Source: Takifugu bimaculatus (taxonomy: Eukaryota; Chordata; Actinopteri; Tetraodontiformes; Tetraodontidae). From it: a DNA stretch of 64,000 nucleotides. Both the position numbers and the translations under genes were made by a program. This document shows positions 14,801 through 28,368 of this stretch, piece after piece (position 1 is the first letter of the stretch; each line of letters begins with the position of its first letter). The stretch is from positions 9,408,588 to 9,472,587 of the forward strand of contig CP034983.1 of the NCBI GenBank assembly GCA_004026145.2. The letters run 5' to 3'. A model generated the notes under the pieces. The model did not search any database. It had not been told where the DNA came from and was given only the letters and a program-made list of their open reading frames with translations.

Positions 14801-17800
14801 AGTATTTAAGGATGGAATATTGGGAGGAAGTAGCCACCATTGGCAGTGCCAATGTGTAATTAGACACAAGCAAATGTTAAAAATGCAGTTATGGGTGGTG
14901 CATGCATCCATAAATGTTATTTATGGTGGTGAGACCTTATGTATCACCCATCCGTCTTGTTTTGACTGCAGCTTATTCCTGATTAGAGTCATGGAGGGGG
15001 GGTGCTAAAGTCTGTCCCAGCAGTCACCACGCACAGGATTAGGATATAGCTGAGACAGGTTTAAAGTGCCCTCACAGTTTAGCGTCTCCAGGCAATATAA
15101 TGTGCATGTGCAGACCCTGAACTGGAATTGTAATTTTTAGATATATATATTCTCATACGTATCCAATTTAAAGTCTAATGTTGGTCAGATCTCTTTGCTC
15201 TGATTAAATGAATCACCATACATGTGTATATTGTTGCTTAGAACATAGATTTAGCTTATAGTTATCCAAGAAATGGATTGGAAAAACCTCTGGACCAGCT
15301 GATCCTTCCAGATCCTAATGCAAATAAAACGGTCCCAAAAAATTGATCCATATCTAAGCTAAATTTAAATAAAGCTCTTTATTGACAAAAGGAGGCTCCG
15401 TATCCTGATTGTGTTTGCTAAAGAATTAACCTTGTCATCAATCAATCAAATGATCTGATGTTCGGGGATTTTTGGATTTATTGATCAAACTTACATTAAT
15501 GAACGTACATTTTACAACTCTGAAGTCTCGACCTGGGAAGGATGTGGTGAATTATGCTGATATTGTGTTTTAGGTTTAAAAGAGAAATATTGTGATGTTT
15601 ATCATGTAAATGTAAAATCATCCAAACCTTGCTGTCATTTTTGTATCCTTGTGATTATTTTGTTTTGCTCTGTTACCGGTACTCCCATTTCTCCAGCTTT
15701 TTGATATTCCAGATTTCCCACTCAATACACATTCAATTACTCAGAAGGAATTCCACAGGCAGTGTTTTAAATGTCAGGGGAATGGTGAAGAATCATCATA
15801 TGATCCTCCAGATGGGTTCCCAAACTCCTTCTCCCAGTGCTGGGTGACACCGACACATCCAAAGATGCCAACACCTGTGCATATCAGCACAGCAACACGC
15901 AGGAACACAAAGCCAGCACAGGTGTAGAGTCTGATAAGAACAAATGTGATCACAGATGGAATAGTCTCAGAGAGACGACGCCACTGAGAAATCTTAATTA
16001 AAAATAAACTTTGGGTAAGATTAGAAGGCTCGCCCTCACTGTTAATGAGAGTGGGCCGTTTCTAAAATGTGAGCCTTCTAAAACACATCAGCATGCAAAC
16101 AATGTTGCATCTTAATAAGCAGTTGCTGTTTGTTCTGTATCTTTAGTTTGACTGTGAACACGATGATACAGACGCGATATTCACAATCAAGATCTGTCGC
16201 CTGTATTTAATTAGTCGGTCATCTTTGTTGCTACAGATGTATTCACGTCTAATTCCGTTTGGTGACTTCTTAAAGGAACGTTTAAGCTAACTTTCCTGCC
16301 TGGCCAACCTGTGAAGGCAGATGCTTTTGACTAGGTGTCACAAAAACGACTAAACCTTCAGGGATTTCCATGTGTTGACATTTTAAGTCATCTTCAAAGC
16401 TGCAGAATCTGCTTGGTTTCGGAGGGAGAGGGGGCAAGCTAGGCCTTTTTAGAACATTTTGACATGAATTCAGAATCAATAACTCCAACAATGAGTTGAC
16501 GGGGTTGTGTTTAAAGTTTTTCTGTCACTAAGATAAAGCCACTCCAGCCTGAAGGAATCATCCTCAAAGTAAAGAAATGTTCTTGTACTTCTTTTAGTCA
16601 TGCGGATGAATGTGTCTAACACGGTTCAGGAAGGTCATAAACAGCATTCCTGCCAGAGGCGTACATCTTTACCGTATGAACTCTCCTTTCCCTCCTTTAA
16701 AACTGATACATCCTGATCCTTCTGTTTTTCCATCTGGACTGCGACCTTCAGGAAATCTGAAGTCTTCTCCAACCTTTTTCCTTTTATTTCCTACTGCATT
16801 CTCACTCTCCCTCTGTCAAACCTACATATCAACGTTGCCACTGACCTTTTAGCAGAGTTGCCCCTTCCCAAAATAGCTTCTTTCTTTCTTATTTCCTTGA
16901 GGGGAAATGAAAAGTGTTCTGAAAGCGGGAGCGCTGCACTTTTATGTATGGACGTGAAGATTTCTGAAGCCGTGCACCTCACACAAGTTGGGTGGGTGTG
17001 TGCTGGAGCAGCCTGATATGAATGACTGTTAGAACATCCCCCTGGAGAGTTGAAGGAAAATGACTCGCATGCATGTTCACCTGTTTTGGAGCTTTAGACA
17101 CAACAAAAATATGGTTTAAATTGCTGTGCTGTCTGTTTGCACGTGTTTATTGACTGACTGTGATTACGTTTAGTTTTTATCTGAAGGTGACCTTAAGCCA
17201 GAATGACATTTGTCACCTCACACTCCCAGACAAACCCACCAGTAGTGCCATAAACATTTAATGGAAGAGGTTATCATTACACAGCAGATGGTGCTAACAA
17301 TGGCAGTGCCTGCCTTGCCTCATGCCATAACCAGTAAGTAGCCATAAATACATACATGTCAAGAAGAAAAGTGAAGTCACTACTTTTTTTAGACACATGT
17401 ACTGCATATGCGGCACACTGGTACTGTCACCTCACTGCAAGAATGTTGTGGGTTTGAGCAGGAGACTTGTCCAGAGTGTACATGTATACATACACTGGAT
17501 ATGTATAACATAGACTTACTGACTGGCTGACTGATTGATATAAACAACTACACATCGGAGAAGCTTGGCGCATACTTGGGAGCTTGGGTACGTAGTATTG
17601 CAACTGTACATCAGCAAATGATGGCATTTCATAAGAACATGAGAACACAAGGACAAGTATGCATATTAGGAAATGGTTAGCTTCTATAGTTTATAGTATA
17701 ATAAAATTAGCATGCAAATCATTTTGTTTATTGTAACATATAAAAATTGACCTTGACCCTACAAAGAATGCTACAATATTGACTTTTTGGATATTGGCTC

Positions 17801-18918
17801 TAGATAAATAAATCCTGATTTCTGCATGTGCACAATAAACAAAAACATAGTCAAGTATATCGAGATTCTCTCGCATGCCTTCATGCACTTTTTGTAATCA
17901 TAAAGGCTTTTCTACAGCAGACAACTGGGCGTAAGTGAGTATAAAGCATCTTCAATAGCTGAGCTGGTGTGCAGCTGTGTCACCCAGGAGGGTTTTGAAA
18001 CATTTCTGCCTCTGCGCCACACGTCTCTGACACTTTGAATCAAAGAGCCCACTGGATCAGAGATTTCCATAAACTCCGGCTGTAAACCAGACTAGTGGAC
18101 ACCGAAACAGCCGTCTACTTTCTTTAAGCCACGTCACTCCATCTTTTTAACCAGAGAGCGTTTGTGAACAACGGATGAGGGAGGATGTCTGCAACGTGTG
18201 AAGATATACAGGCAGTTTTATCTCCTGCTGAGCTGCATCTGCAAATCTTTTCAAGCTGACTCTGTCAGAGCTCAGATCTGTCTAATGATGGTGTTGTTCA
18301 TCAGTCAAACTGTTTTTGAGTCTTGGTGAAAGTCTGGCAGAAAGATCTTGTGTTTCATGCTCATTCAGAGATTATGGGAACATGAAGTCAACCTTTTTGT
18401 CATATTATTCCTGAGCCAAATAACATAAACAACCTTTAGATAAAGACCAGTTGCCTTTCGTGTGGTCCTATTTGTGTTTACACTGAGCTGTTCTGCAGAC
18501 AATTTAGCACTTGAGCTCGTAAAATGCTCCATGCTGCACCTTTAACATATCACTGAACTACCTGGGGCACAAATAGAGAAGCATAATGATCTCTCCTTTT
18601 TAGAAATGCCCCTGACCACCTATAATTCCCCTCTCAGCTGCCCTGTGCAGTGTGAGTGCCTTGTGTGTGTCTCCTCTCCTCACCCTCCCTCTCTCCTGGG
18701 TAATTTGTTGTGTAAATATGGTCTACTTACAGCTGACGGGCTCTTTCAGCTGTGGAGCTGGAAATGCAATTACAGGCTGCAAACATCTCCATTGTTATCA
18801 CCGGAGGGTGCGATGCTCATTTTGGTCCCCTTTGCAACGGGGGCCGTTATTGATCACTATCAGCTTTGAGGAGGGGATTACTAATGAAGCCATCTGAAAA
18901 CCCTTTCTGCTCAGTAAG

Positions 18919-18993
<75 letters not shown>

Positions 18994-21900
18994 GGGATGG
19001 GGGGCACAAGTAATGTTTGATAGTAAATGTAGATACCCTTACACTTCTCATACTTTACCCCTTGCACTTTGCTGCCTCTGGTGGCGGCTTTAGTAACTAC
19101 AACATATGTCTGGTGTATATTTTCTTATTTTACTATTTAATTTTCCCTTTTTTTGCAATGTACACAGTGTGAACATACAATGATTTTGTGATTTATTTAT
19201 TTTTTAATTACTTGATCCATCATCACCTGTTTGTACAATCAAACATGTTGAGCTAAGAGGAAATGTCTGACCCTCAAGAGTTGCACGAGGCACATTTGTT
19301 TGTCTGACATCTGCCATCAGAATACTCCACTGTGCTTTTTCTTGCAGCCTGAGTACAGGACCTCTTTCTTTGTTGCCATTGACTGTGTCACGCTGTCCAG
19401 TAACACAATTCCATCCCAGTAGTAACACAAGTCAGATCAGTGTTTCCCAGTTGCTGTACTTTACGTGCGTCCAGTGATAAACTGGTGACTGGAACAGCCT
19501 CGAGAGATGCTGCATAAATGAGATCTAAGAGGCTAATGGATGGATGTTCATCGCTAAAATGGGTAAATAAGTTTTGATGAAATGTGATTACCTTTAATTT
19601 CACTGCAAAATTCTGATTTGTGAGCCAGTTAACTGTGTATAGGAGGTTTATTTTCATCTGAGCCAAGCTTTAAGATGTGTTGTGTAATCTTTCCATCCCC
19701 CCTGCAGGAATCTTTTCAGGAGTGTTAGAAACGGGTCCATTTCTTGTGTTACACGGCGATTTGTGCCTCGTCTGTATTTTCTAGTTTTGGTGACCTTTGC
19801 AGCTCTGCGGTATAAACTTAGTGGGGACCATTATCCCACAGAGTAAAAACTTCAGGGGCAGCACTTTAACCCAGTTGGACATTATTCTCATGCACCCTGA
19901 GCACGGTGGCTGTACCTCTGTGGTTACTCAATTATTAAGGACCCAAACTTCACATCCAGCTTATTTTCCCCACCATTCTCAGTCACGCTGCTCTAACACC
20001 ATCCCTGTACACCCTTTGAAGCTGTTATTTATTTATTTATTTGTTTTCTTTAAATGCGGCACACATGAACACCAGCACTTGTACTTATATGGTGAAACAA
20101 TGTACTTATGTGGTGAAACATACTCTATAACCATATTTTCTGCATGAAATTGCATTTATTCAGGAAATTCCCCTGGTTGTGGAAAGTATTGAATGTGTTC
20201 ATCATCATTGATAAAAGAAAAGGATTATCAAGGGAATCATTGTCATTAAAAAGACATCTGTAGATATTTTGCATTAATTGTACACGACGGTTGGCGCTTT
20301 TAAGGCTCTTGAACTTGTGGCTCAGCAATTAATGTAGCATTTTAATAAATAAATGCATTAAAATTAAATCAGTTTTTAATTCTATCTATTATAGGGAGAA
20401 AATGTCATCCATCAGATATTTTCTGTGTTGATTGGAAACTTAAACACAACATTGAAATCAGTTAGTTACATAAATGAAGGACAGAATATATCAATAACTA
20501 ATTATTTTTAGAACATGAGGGTTTTTTTAAGCAAATCTCTTTAAATGACCAGTGTTTTAGAGATGTTTACATATCGATGTGTAACATTGCTTTGATTAAT
20601 CTGTAATTTAATAATTGTAGGTCGATATCCACAAAATCGCTCCAGCTGGAAATACCTCAGTGAGATGCTTTTTCTACCACTATCTGAATATGTGCCCCCT
20701 CTTCAATGCAGAATTCTTTAAGCTCTCTTTCAGCTGTGAGATGATTGGGGGTTCCTTGCATGCACAGTCTGTTTCCAGCACCTCCACCATCTCAGTGGGA
20801 TTAAGATCTGGGTCTTGATTGATTGATTACGATCCCGGGATCCTCTGTTTCTCAGGTTTCAGTCAGCAGTTAATGGATTTACTGGCACTTTGGGGTCATT
20901 GCCATGTTGCAGGAGTCCAGTTGGGTTTTGGCTTTCCAGAGGTTGCTCGAGAACCCTCAGGCTAAAAACATCATGGTAGCTTCTATGTTGAGAGCTGGTC
21001 AGGTTCCTAAATATGACACCTCCATGCTTCACAGTCAGGGTGAGCTTCTTTTCCTTGAATTCTGTTTTTGGTTTAGTTCAAACATGTCCTCTGTTCCGGT
21101 GTCCAAATAAATCAGTTTAGGACTCTTCAGAGCAGAGTTTATTATACCAGTAGAGAGCAAAGGTTTCCTCCTCAGAGAGAAGGGCTAATCACCTGTTCTG
21201 ACTGAAGAGGAATGCTTGTCTCAGGTACTAGGAGGACATTTTAGGGGTTTTGGAGACATCTTTAGCATCTCTCAGTCTGCTCTCAGAGTGAACTTGTTTG
21301 GAAAGCCAGACCTGGCCACGTTGGCAGTTGTGCCCATGTGTGGACTATTTTTCCAGTGTGCTAAAATCTAGTTTCTAATGGCCTGAGACAGCTGTTTCCA
21401 TCTCACTTTGGTGCTCACTCTCACTCCAGCTTTTAACTTTTTAACATTATGAAGGTTTTAAATGGTAAAGTACTGAAACTCAGTGGTTACAATCTGTACT
21501 CTGGAGGCTAATACAGGATATTCCCTGGTCTTTTAAATTACAATGACCTAATTTACATGGCAATTAAAGTTGGCTCATCACTTCCTGATGATTTGTGTTT
21601 CATAGACAGAACAGTTCAGACAGATCTGACAGCCAAAATACTTTTGACTGAACCCAGACATGAAATCATGAAGATCAATATAGATTAAAAACAAGAGAAA
21701 GCTTCCCATAATAACTCAGTCCAGAGCAGGAGGGGATTTTTGTTGTTTAAACTTGCTGGCTCAGACAAAATTAAGTGTAAAAGTGTCCTTTTTTTCCCCC
21801 ATCTGCTGTAGATTTGAGGAATGCAGATAACAGTAAATGAATAATAGAAAGCTTCAGGTAGAAATAGCCTTAGGCACATTTTTACATTAGACACAATCCA

Positions 21901-22880
21901 ACAGCTCCACTCTCAGGACATTTGTCACCTCAGCTTATTCAGAGCGAATGCTTTGTGAATTAAATCAACCCACAATGGGGAAAAAATCTTCTCTCATTTT
22001 GGCCCACTGAAGCATATTGAATTCTTTGCTATAATTTTCACATTTAAATTTTCATAAAGCAAATTTACACAAATGTTACATCAAATAGTTTGTGAGGGTA
22101 CTCAGGACATTGCCCTCAATTATGGTGTATCACACAAAAGATGGGTATTAAGCTATATATTTATTTACTTTAAAATAAGTAATTTGAATCATACTGGGAC
22201 TAATTTTTGCACTCCCCGATTTGGCCAGTAGGTGTCAGTATCTGCCAGCTTCCGATTCAGTTGTGATTGGCCCGGAAATACCTTCATTTCTAAATTAATC
22301 AAATGTTCGATTTTTAGTATTCTAAGCATAAACACTGTGCGTTTGTCAAGCCTTTTAAAAAACATTTTTCAATTTTTTTTTCCCTCTGAATGGAATTGAG
22401 TTCTTTCTCCTTCACCAACTACTTGATTTTAGAAAGGATCCCCAAACAAAAGCCTCACACCTCATTGGTCAGCCTCTTAATGGCAGCTGAATCTGTCTCA
22501 GGAGTATTTGTCCTGCCTGTAGGACTATCAAGTGCAGTGAGTTTACTAAATGTGTGGTTCTGTCTGTGATCCTGACCTGGACTCTGATCGAGTCTACGTT
22601 CAAAGTCAAGTAAACCGCCTCTACATACAAATCACTTCAGAAGACATTGTCACTAAAATTAGGACATCCTCAACAGCAGAATGCATTACAGCACTCAAAA
22701 CCACTATTTAAACAGTTTCCTCTGTCCTCCACAGATAACCAGGTCCTGCAGTTTGGAAAGCTTGTAAGCACCTCCAACACCTATGAACCTGTTGCCCATG
22801 GAAACCCCAGGAAACCTGTAATGGTAACCACAGACCAGCCACTGCTCTGGAGCATGGGGATACATGGATACCAAGAATGA
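4838..22880 (+). CDS. tpk1: Thiamin pyrophosphokinase 1, last three coding exons
   Basis: The enzyme transfers pyrophosphate from ATP to thiamine in the cytosol, making thiamine diphosphate. Three exons are visible: 4838-4984 (49 codons, phase 0, acceptor ctcccag, donor gtaagt), 7354-7462 (109 bp, donor gtgagt, ends phase 1) and 22735-22880 (acceptor tcctccacag, stop TGA 22878-22880). The first carries VVLGGLAGRFDQ of the catalytic domain. The second carries GLEGNWCSLIPVGGPC and TTTGLKWNL. The third carries FGKLVSTSNTY and a PLLWSMGI-like C-terminus of the thiamine-binding domain. These blocks follow the order in vertebrate TPK1 as I know it, with the phases joining correctly. Upstream exons are outside the window. 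Intron sizes are 2.4 and 15.3 kb, in keeping with the very long TPK1 of other vertebrates. The last residues (HGYQE) differ from mammals. Identity is near certain. Confidence 0.96.
4985..7353. other. tpk1 intron of 2.4 kb
   Basis: Holds a TTA/TTC-rich tract at about 5715-5790 and the degenerate dispersed repeat at 6940-7136. Otherwise nothing recognised. Confidence 0.7.
6940..7136 (+). repeat. Degenerate teleost dispersed repeat
   Basis: The order CACCCTGGACAAGTCACCAG, AAAGACAAACAATTG and CACTGCACCACCG matches, in decayed form, a very common fish repeat in which these blocks appear in the same order. Family name uncertain. Confidence 0.5.
9440..9790 (+). repeat. Teleost dispersed repeat, copy 2, with pentanucleotide expansion
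   Basis: Same family as 1427-1660 in the opposite orientation. The region 9585-9790 has the CAGCCGGCCATCAGCAGGAG core, TTCCTTGCCACTG and a (ATTG)n tail at 9783-9800. The pyrimidine-rich start has grown into a TCCTC pentamer array. Confidence 0.65.
9462..9565 (+). repeat. (TCCTC)n microsatellite, about 21 copies
   Basis: Nearly perfect pentanucleotide run, pure pyrimidine on the plus strand. The repetitive open frames over it are artefacts of the run. Confidence 0.95.
11682..11702 (+). repeat. (CA)n microsatellite
   Basis: Short perfect dinucleotide run in the tpk1 intron. Confidence 0.9.
11837..11897 (+). repeat. (GT)n microsatellite, about 30 copies
   Basis: Long uninterrupted run, preceded by a shorter GT stretch at 11824-11832. 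Confidence 0.95.
14170..14195 (+). repeat. (GT)n microsatellite, interrupted
   Basis: GT run broken by a TT in the middle. Confidence 0.85.
18921..18991 (+). repeat. (GT)n microsatellite, about 35 copies
   Basis: Uninterrupted run directly after a candidate conserved segment in the tpk1 intron. Confidence 0.95.
20690..21440 (-). mobile_element. Possible degenerate Tc1-like transposon remnant
   Basis: Blocks such as GGGGTCATTGCCATGTTGCA, CTCCATGCTTCACAGTCAGG and GTCCAAATAAATCAG resemble the antisense of Tc1-type transposase genes common in fish. No usable frame remains and inverted termini were not found, so this is tentative. Confidence 0.35.
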
Positions 22881-23087
22881 AAGACAACATTAAAGACTTG
22901 ATTTTTACATTATTAATCTTAACATAAGTGCAATTGCTGAATACCAATAATCTTTCAGAACTGTGGGGCTACTTTACTGCAACATCTAAAGCCTGGAATG
23001 TTTAATAGTGTAGTATGATAAAATAATTTTCCTCCTGTGTTCTTGGTCTCAGTTAGAGATTAGTTTAATATGTAAATTATGTATAAA

Positions 23088-23093
23088 AATAAA
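23088..23093 (+). terminator. tpk1: Probable tpk1 polyadenylation signal
   Basis: AATAAA lies about 210 bases after the tpk1 stop codon and is the first canonical hexamer downstream. Cleavage would fall near 23110, just before the converging sec61g 3' end. Confidence 0.55.
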
Positions 23094-23255
23094 TTATAGG
23101 TGGGAACTAACACCCCCACACCATGCAGAACAAGATATGGAAGGTGCCAGAACACCCCCAAAAGCAGCACCACAGCAAGACACCAAACCCACAAGTGCTA
23201 ATTGAACCAGCAACTGATCCAGAGTCAAGAAAAGACCAAGATAAAAATGAGTTCC

Positions 23256-23261
23256 TTTATT
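23256..23261 (-). terminator. sec61g: Candidate sec61g polyadenylation signal
   Basis: AATAAA on the minus strand about 215 bases past the stop. A second AATAAA at 23349-23354 is closer to the stop and could also be used. Confidence 0.45.
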
Positions 23262-23474
23262 AGCACTCACACAAATCAGTTAAAAACAAAAACATTTAAT
23301 TGCTGCAAAAATAGCAAGGACACATTGTTACATGGGTTCCCATTTGTTTTTATTTACAATGAAATACAAATGTTGGGAACAATGTAAAAATGCCATCCTT
23401 ACAGTCCTCAGTCCCATCTGCCGACAGTCTTCTTTAACCAGATATTCATGTTTGAGTTTCTGCCAAAGCAGCAT

Positions 23475-24099
<625 letters not shown>

Positions 24100-24468
24100 G
24101 GTTCTGGGCTGTGGAAAGACAAATTTCAGCTGTGATCAGGCTCGTTCAATGCTGACGTTGACCTGAGCAGCCTCGGGGATTAACACCACGGACGATTCAT
24201 AAACCTCAAAACTATATGCACAGCAACTTTAACCCTAAAATATCTCGTTCCAAGCATTAATTGTAAGCCAGTATCACCAAACGTGACTGTTTTTTGTTCA
24301 AACCGTCACAGCCAACTAACGTCAGCCATAAAATCAGGTCGAGGTGAATTACAATGAAATGAAATTATAGTTTTTTTAAATAAAATAAAAAGGCCACAGA
24401 GCTCTCAAGACTTACTGCAAAGATTCCTTGATTCACACAATGTTTTACAGGAAAAGCGTCAAATTTAC

Positions 24469-24563
24469 CTGTTTGTCGTGTTAGTGGAGAAGTCGAAGAA
24501 AAGACCGAAGGCCACGTAGCCTGAAGAAGCTTGATATGGTCGAGAGCTGACGTAGACTTTAGA
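24469..24563 (-). other. sec61g: Probable sec61g 5' UTR exon
   Basis: A good donor (AACAG|gtaaat, boundary 24469/24468) precedes the acceptor at 24109-24110 in front of the ATG exon. The segment between it and the NRF1-type site is pyrimidine-rich on the minus strand, as in many housekeeping leaders. The transcription start is not fixed by sequence; the upper limit is a guess. Confidence 0.5.
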
Positions 24564-24575
24564 CGCGCGTGCGCA
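24564..24575 (-). promoter_or_regulatory. NRF1-type promoter site upstream of sec61g
   Basis: Minus-strand TGCGCACGCGCG fits the NRF1 consensus YGCGCAYGCGCR at every position. It lies just upstream of the inferred first exon, in a CpG-bearing stretch without a TATA box. A CRE-like ACGTCA follows at about 24549-24554. Both are typical of housekeeping promoters; binding is inferred. Confidence 0.55.
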
Positions 24576-24639
24576 TGATCTTCTTCTATGGTTTCTGGAA
24601 GGTTTTCATTAACAAGCGTCACCTAGAGGCTGGGCGGTG

Positions 24640-26374
24640 TTTCTGCTCAAAGAGCTGAAATCGCAGCACAATCCTGTTTTTGCCAACTTTTAAAACATCT
24701 GACTTTTGTTTAACTCTCAAGAGACCTGCATTCCCTCCATCCAAGTGTTTGTACTAAACACCTTCCTACAAAAATCTTTCTTCACGTTTTAATCACCTAA
24801 CATTTGTGTTTACTAGATACACATATATAGTTCTGTACCATTTGAAAAAGCACTATGGATTGAATACTGGTACAGATGTAAAGCACAAAATGCATATATT
24901 GCTGTGAAGGAATATTAGCCGTGGAGGCATTGTAGCCAGTCTTTTGATTCATGCCACATTTCTTAAACCTTGAATAATCCCTCATGTGATTAAGACTGCA
25001 GTACTGTTGCTTAATAGAATTCTAGCATTTTCAAGAACATTACTCAAGAAGCCCCATCCGAATTATAGTAAAGATTGAGGGTTGAGAAGTTACTAAGAAT
25101 CCTTGGATCAATATAAAAGCTGACAGAATACATTATACATTCAAAATATAGTGTACAACAGTTATAAAATAAAGTTGCTCATAATCATGACATTGTTCTT
25201 TCATTCTAATGAACTTTTTCACATTAGTACTTTTATTTTACCCTAATATGAGACTTGTTCATCCTTTAAACCTTAATCTTAATGACTTTATTAAACCAAG
25301 GTATTTAAAGAACCCTAAACAGAATGTAAACAGTATTTGTACTAACCTTGTTCCTCTTCAGGGCTGCTCAACTCTGATGAGAGACACTTAAATGGGAAAG
25401 GTGTATTTGTGATGCGTTTGAGGCATTGTGTTGGACCTTCTTTTGCAGCACTGTGTGTTATTTTGAATCAAAGCTCTTTTGATATTTAATAATTGAAAGA
25501 GCAAATGTCTGCTACTTGGTTGTTTGATTCTACTTTGCACAAACGTGGTCTCTTCTCTAAAATAACGTTTTTTTGTGTGTATTTTTGCACTTTAATAAAG
25601 AAGTCATATCAGGTCCTTTTTTCCATTTCACTATTAAAAAGGTGCACATTTTTGGTGATAAAAACCTGCTGCATCACAAAAAGCTAACCCTTCACCTCAG
25701 CTAACAGAAACCATGGAGAAAGTACAGTAACTAATATGTAAATGGCACAAAAAAACCTTGCCAACCTCTTCAAACTTATTAACCAATTGTGCATGTTGTC
25801 ACAATTTGGAGTAACAGTGCTGCAGGGTCAATAAATTGTTCCCATTCTGAGGGGACAATTTGCATCATGTTATGCATGTTCTGCATTTTCACAGGTGAGT
25901 GATACAAAGCTGTGCAGCGAGACTGATCATTGAAGATGTGTCTCATTTTAAAAATGCAGAGCTGTAAATACACCCCAGAGACCACATTCTATAACTGTTA
26001 ACGACAGCGCTGCATGGGAAACCGATAAGAGTCTCTCGTGGAATATCTTCATCTGGAAATTGAATCATGATTTAGACTCTTTACCATTCTGAGAAGAAGT
26101 AGACCATATAAATTGCACGAGAGGGTTTTGCACAATTCAAGCAAATCTAGATAATAATAAGATAATAGATAAAAGATAACATCATTATAGAACAGTATCT
26201 ATGCTCAATATACAAATAAAAATAAACATTACTACTACTACATATAGCCATCAGGACTAATGATATTGTGTTTTAAGGTACAAGCTAAATGTAAGGCCTC
26301 TTTTGTCATTTCAACACAAAATAGAACATTAATGCCTCAGTACTAAATTCCAAACACTGTATTGTTGAAAGGTT
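24640..26374. other. Intergenic, sec61g to RDH12-like gene
   Basis: Space between the sec61g promoter and the 3' end of the SDR gene, both on the minus strand. AT-rich, no coding block recognised. No minus-strand AATAAA was found close to the SDR stop, so its 3' UTR end is unknown. Confidence 0.6.
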
Positions 26375-28331
26375 TTACTGCCAGGTGATGCCCAGCATGT
26401 TGCAGCTGATTTCCCACAGTTTTTGGGCCAGGTCATCATCGGAAGCAGCCCTTGAGCACGTTGCAGGAGCGCAGTCACTAAGGACACACAGTGAGAGAGA
26501 ATTGCCATTACAACATGGTGCATTGTATTTACAACAAACAATTGCCCTTTTCTCAACAGGAAGTACTTAGCAGCATGAAGCCTGTGTCCTAAAAGCTCTT
26601 TTATAACTATCCTTGGGTTGAAGTGCTGCTTCTACCTAAAGTACCCTCCACTCTGGCTCTCCAGGTGAGGCTCCACAGCGCAGTAGATGGTGGTTTGGGC
26701 TCCTTCCACTGTTGTCTTGGTGAAAATTCTAAAGATTTTCACAGCCATCTGGATGCACTGGTGCTGGTGCCTCCACAGATCAGATTGCACCACCCCCGGG
26801 TGAAGAGAAAATACACTCACACCCGAACCTGTGACATGGATGCATTGAATTATAGTGTCAAAATAAACCTCCAAGCAAAAGGATCATACATTTCCAAGAA
26901 ATGCAATATTTTAGCTCACCTTGTAACCTTTTTGCGAGTGAGCGTGCAAACAGCACATTAGCCAGCTTGCTCTGTCCGTAGGCCTTCATGGTGTCGTAGC
27001 TGCTCTCACTGTTGATGTCATCCAGGCGAAGTCCCGTCCAGGTGTGTGCCACCGACGCCACAATGACGATACGGGCAGGAGTTGAGCGTTTGATGAGGTC
27101 CAACAGCAGGTATGTCAGCAGGAAATGGCCTGAGCAAAGTTGTGGAAATTGTGCAGTTATCACAATGCTCATTTAACCGGTTTGAATAAAGAAAATGGCA
27201 ATTTTATTGTCAGATATATGCTGTAATTTAACTATATTAACCTAAATGTGAGGCCAAAATACCAGAAAACTAATGCTGAAAATAATATACTGAACAACAT
27301 ATTTTCCCATCTCAAAGAATATTCCAGAGAGCCCTGTGACCAAGTACATGTAAGGATGTGGCCTCTGGCTATTGTATCCACTTCCTGTTTTTTCCATGAC
27401 CCCAGAAGGAGTTCATCTTTATTGAAGGTATAGAAGTGAAGAATGTTTGTCAATGAGTACCTACAGTTTGTGTGTGCAAACGTGTGCACATATGTGAGTT
27501 GGTGAGCACATTGTTCTCATCATCAGCATGCTAAGAAAAGCAAATCTGTGAAAATCTATGGAAGGAAGCCATGATGCAATGCTGTAACCAGGGGGGTTAG
27601 GGTTGGGGGAGATAGCTAATCTGTAGGTCAGATTGAGAGTGAAAATATTTTAGCAGGTTAATGAAAGTACAGCTACAGATTGTGAGGCTACAGCAGGACT
27701 CACCCAAATGGTTGACGCCCAGCTGCATTTCAAATCCATCTGCAGTCTTGGAGTGGGGACACATCATGATGCCCGCGTTGTTTATTAGAATATTCACTTG
27801 TTTCTCCTCTGGAAAATCAGAGAAGCAAGGTTTTCTAATATGAAAAACGTCTTATTCACACTTTCAGAGGCAGCACCAGCAGAAGCCGGATCAACAGACC
27901 TTTAGCGATTAGCTCAGCAAAGGCTTTAATGGACTTGGTGTCGGACAGATCCAGTTTCCTGATGACCACGTTTTCATTTCCCGTGTCTTCCAGAATGTTT
28001 GTCCGTGCCTCCTCGGCCCTCTCAAGGTCCCTGCACGCCATCACGATACGGGCCCCTGAGACACAAGTACAGATATTAAAAAAACACATCTGTTAACAGC
28101 ATTTAAATGAACTCCAAATCCAAATAAATAGATTTCTCTGCAATTTATTGCTTTATTTCTTTGTAAATGAAAACTATGTTGAGCTGAAAAACAGTATAAT
28201 ATGATTGAACAGTTTCTTCTAGAACTCCAAAAATGCTCATCCAGCCAACTGTTGTCAGGAAAAGACCCTCTCAAGTGCGTTATTCTGATTCATTTCTCAC
28301 AGAAATTACAATGCATACTTCTTAATGATCC

Positions 28332-28368
<37 letters not shown>

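Larger units (their letters stand above)
7463..22734. other. tpk1 intron of 15.3 kb
   Basis: Contains ATT/GTT-rich sequence (about 7538-7590), the second dispersed repeat, several CA/GT runs, a C15 run at 12365-12379, a possible Tc1-like remnant and three candidate conserved non-coding segments (about 8101-8175, 16022-16140, 18690-18900). No additional exon fits between the flanking tpk1 exons, whose phases join directly. Confidence 0.75.
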
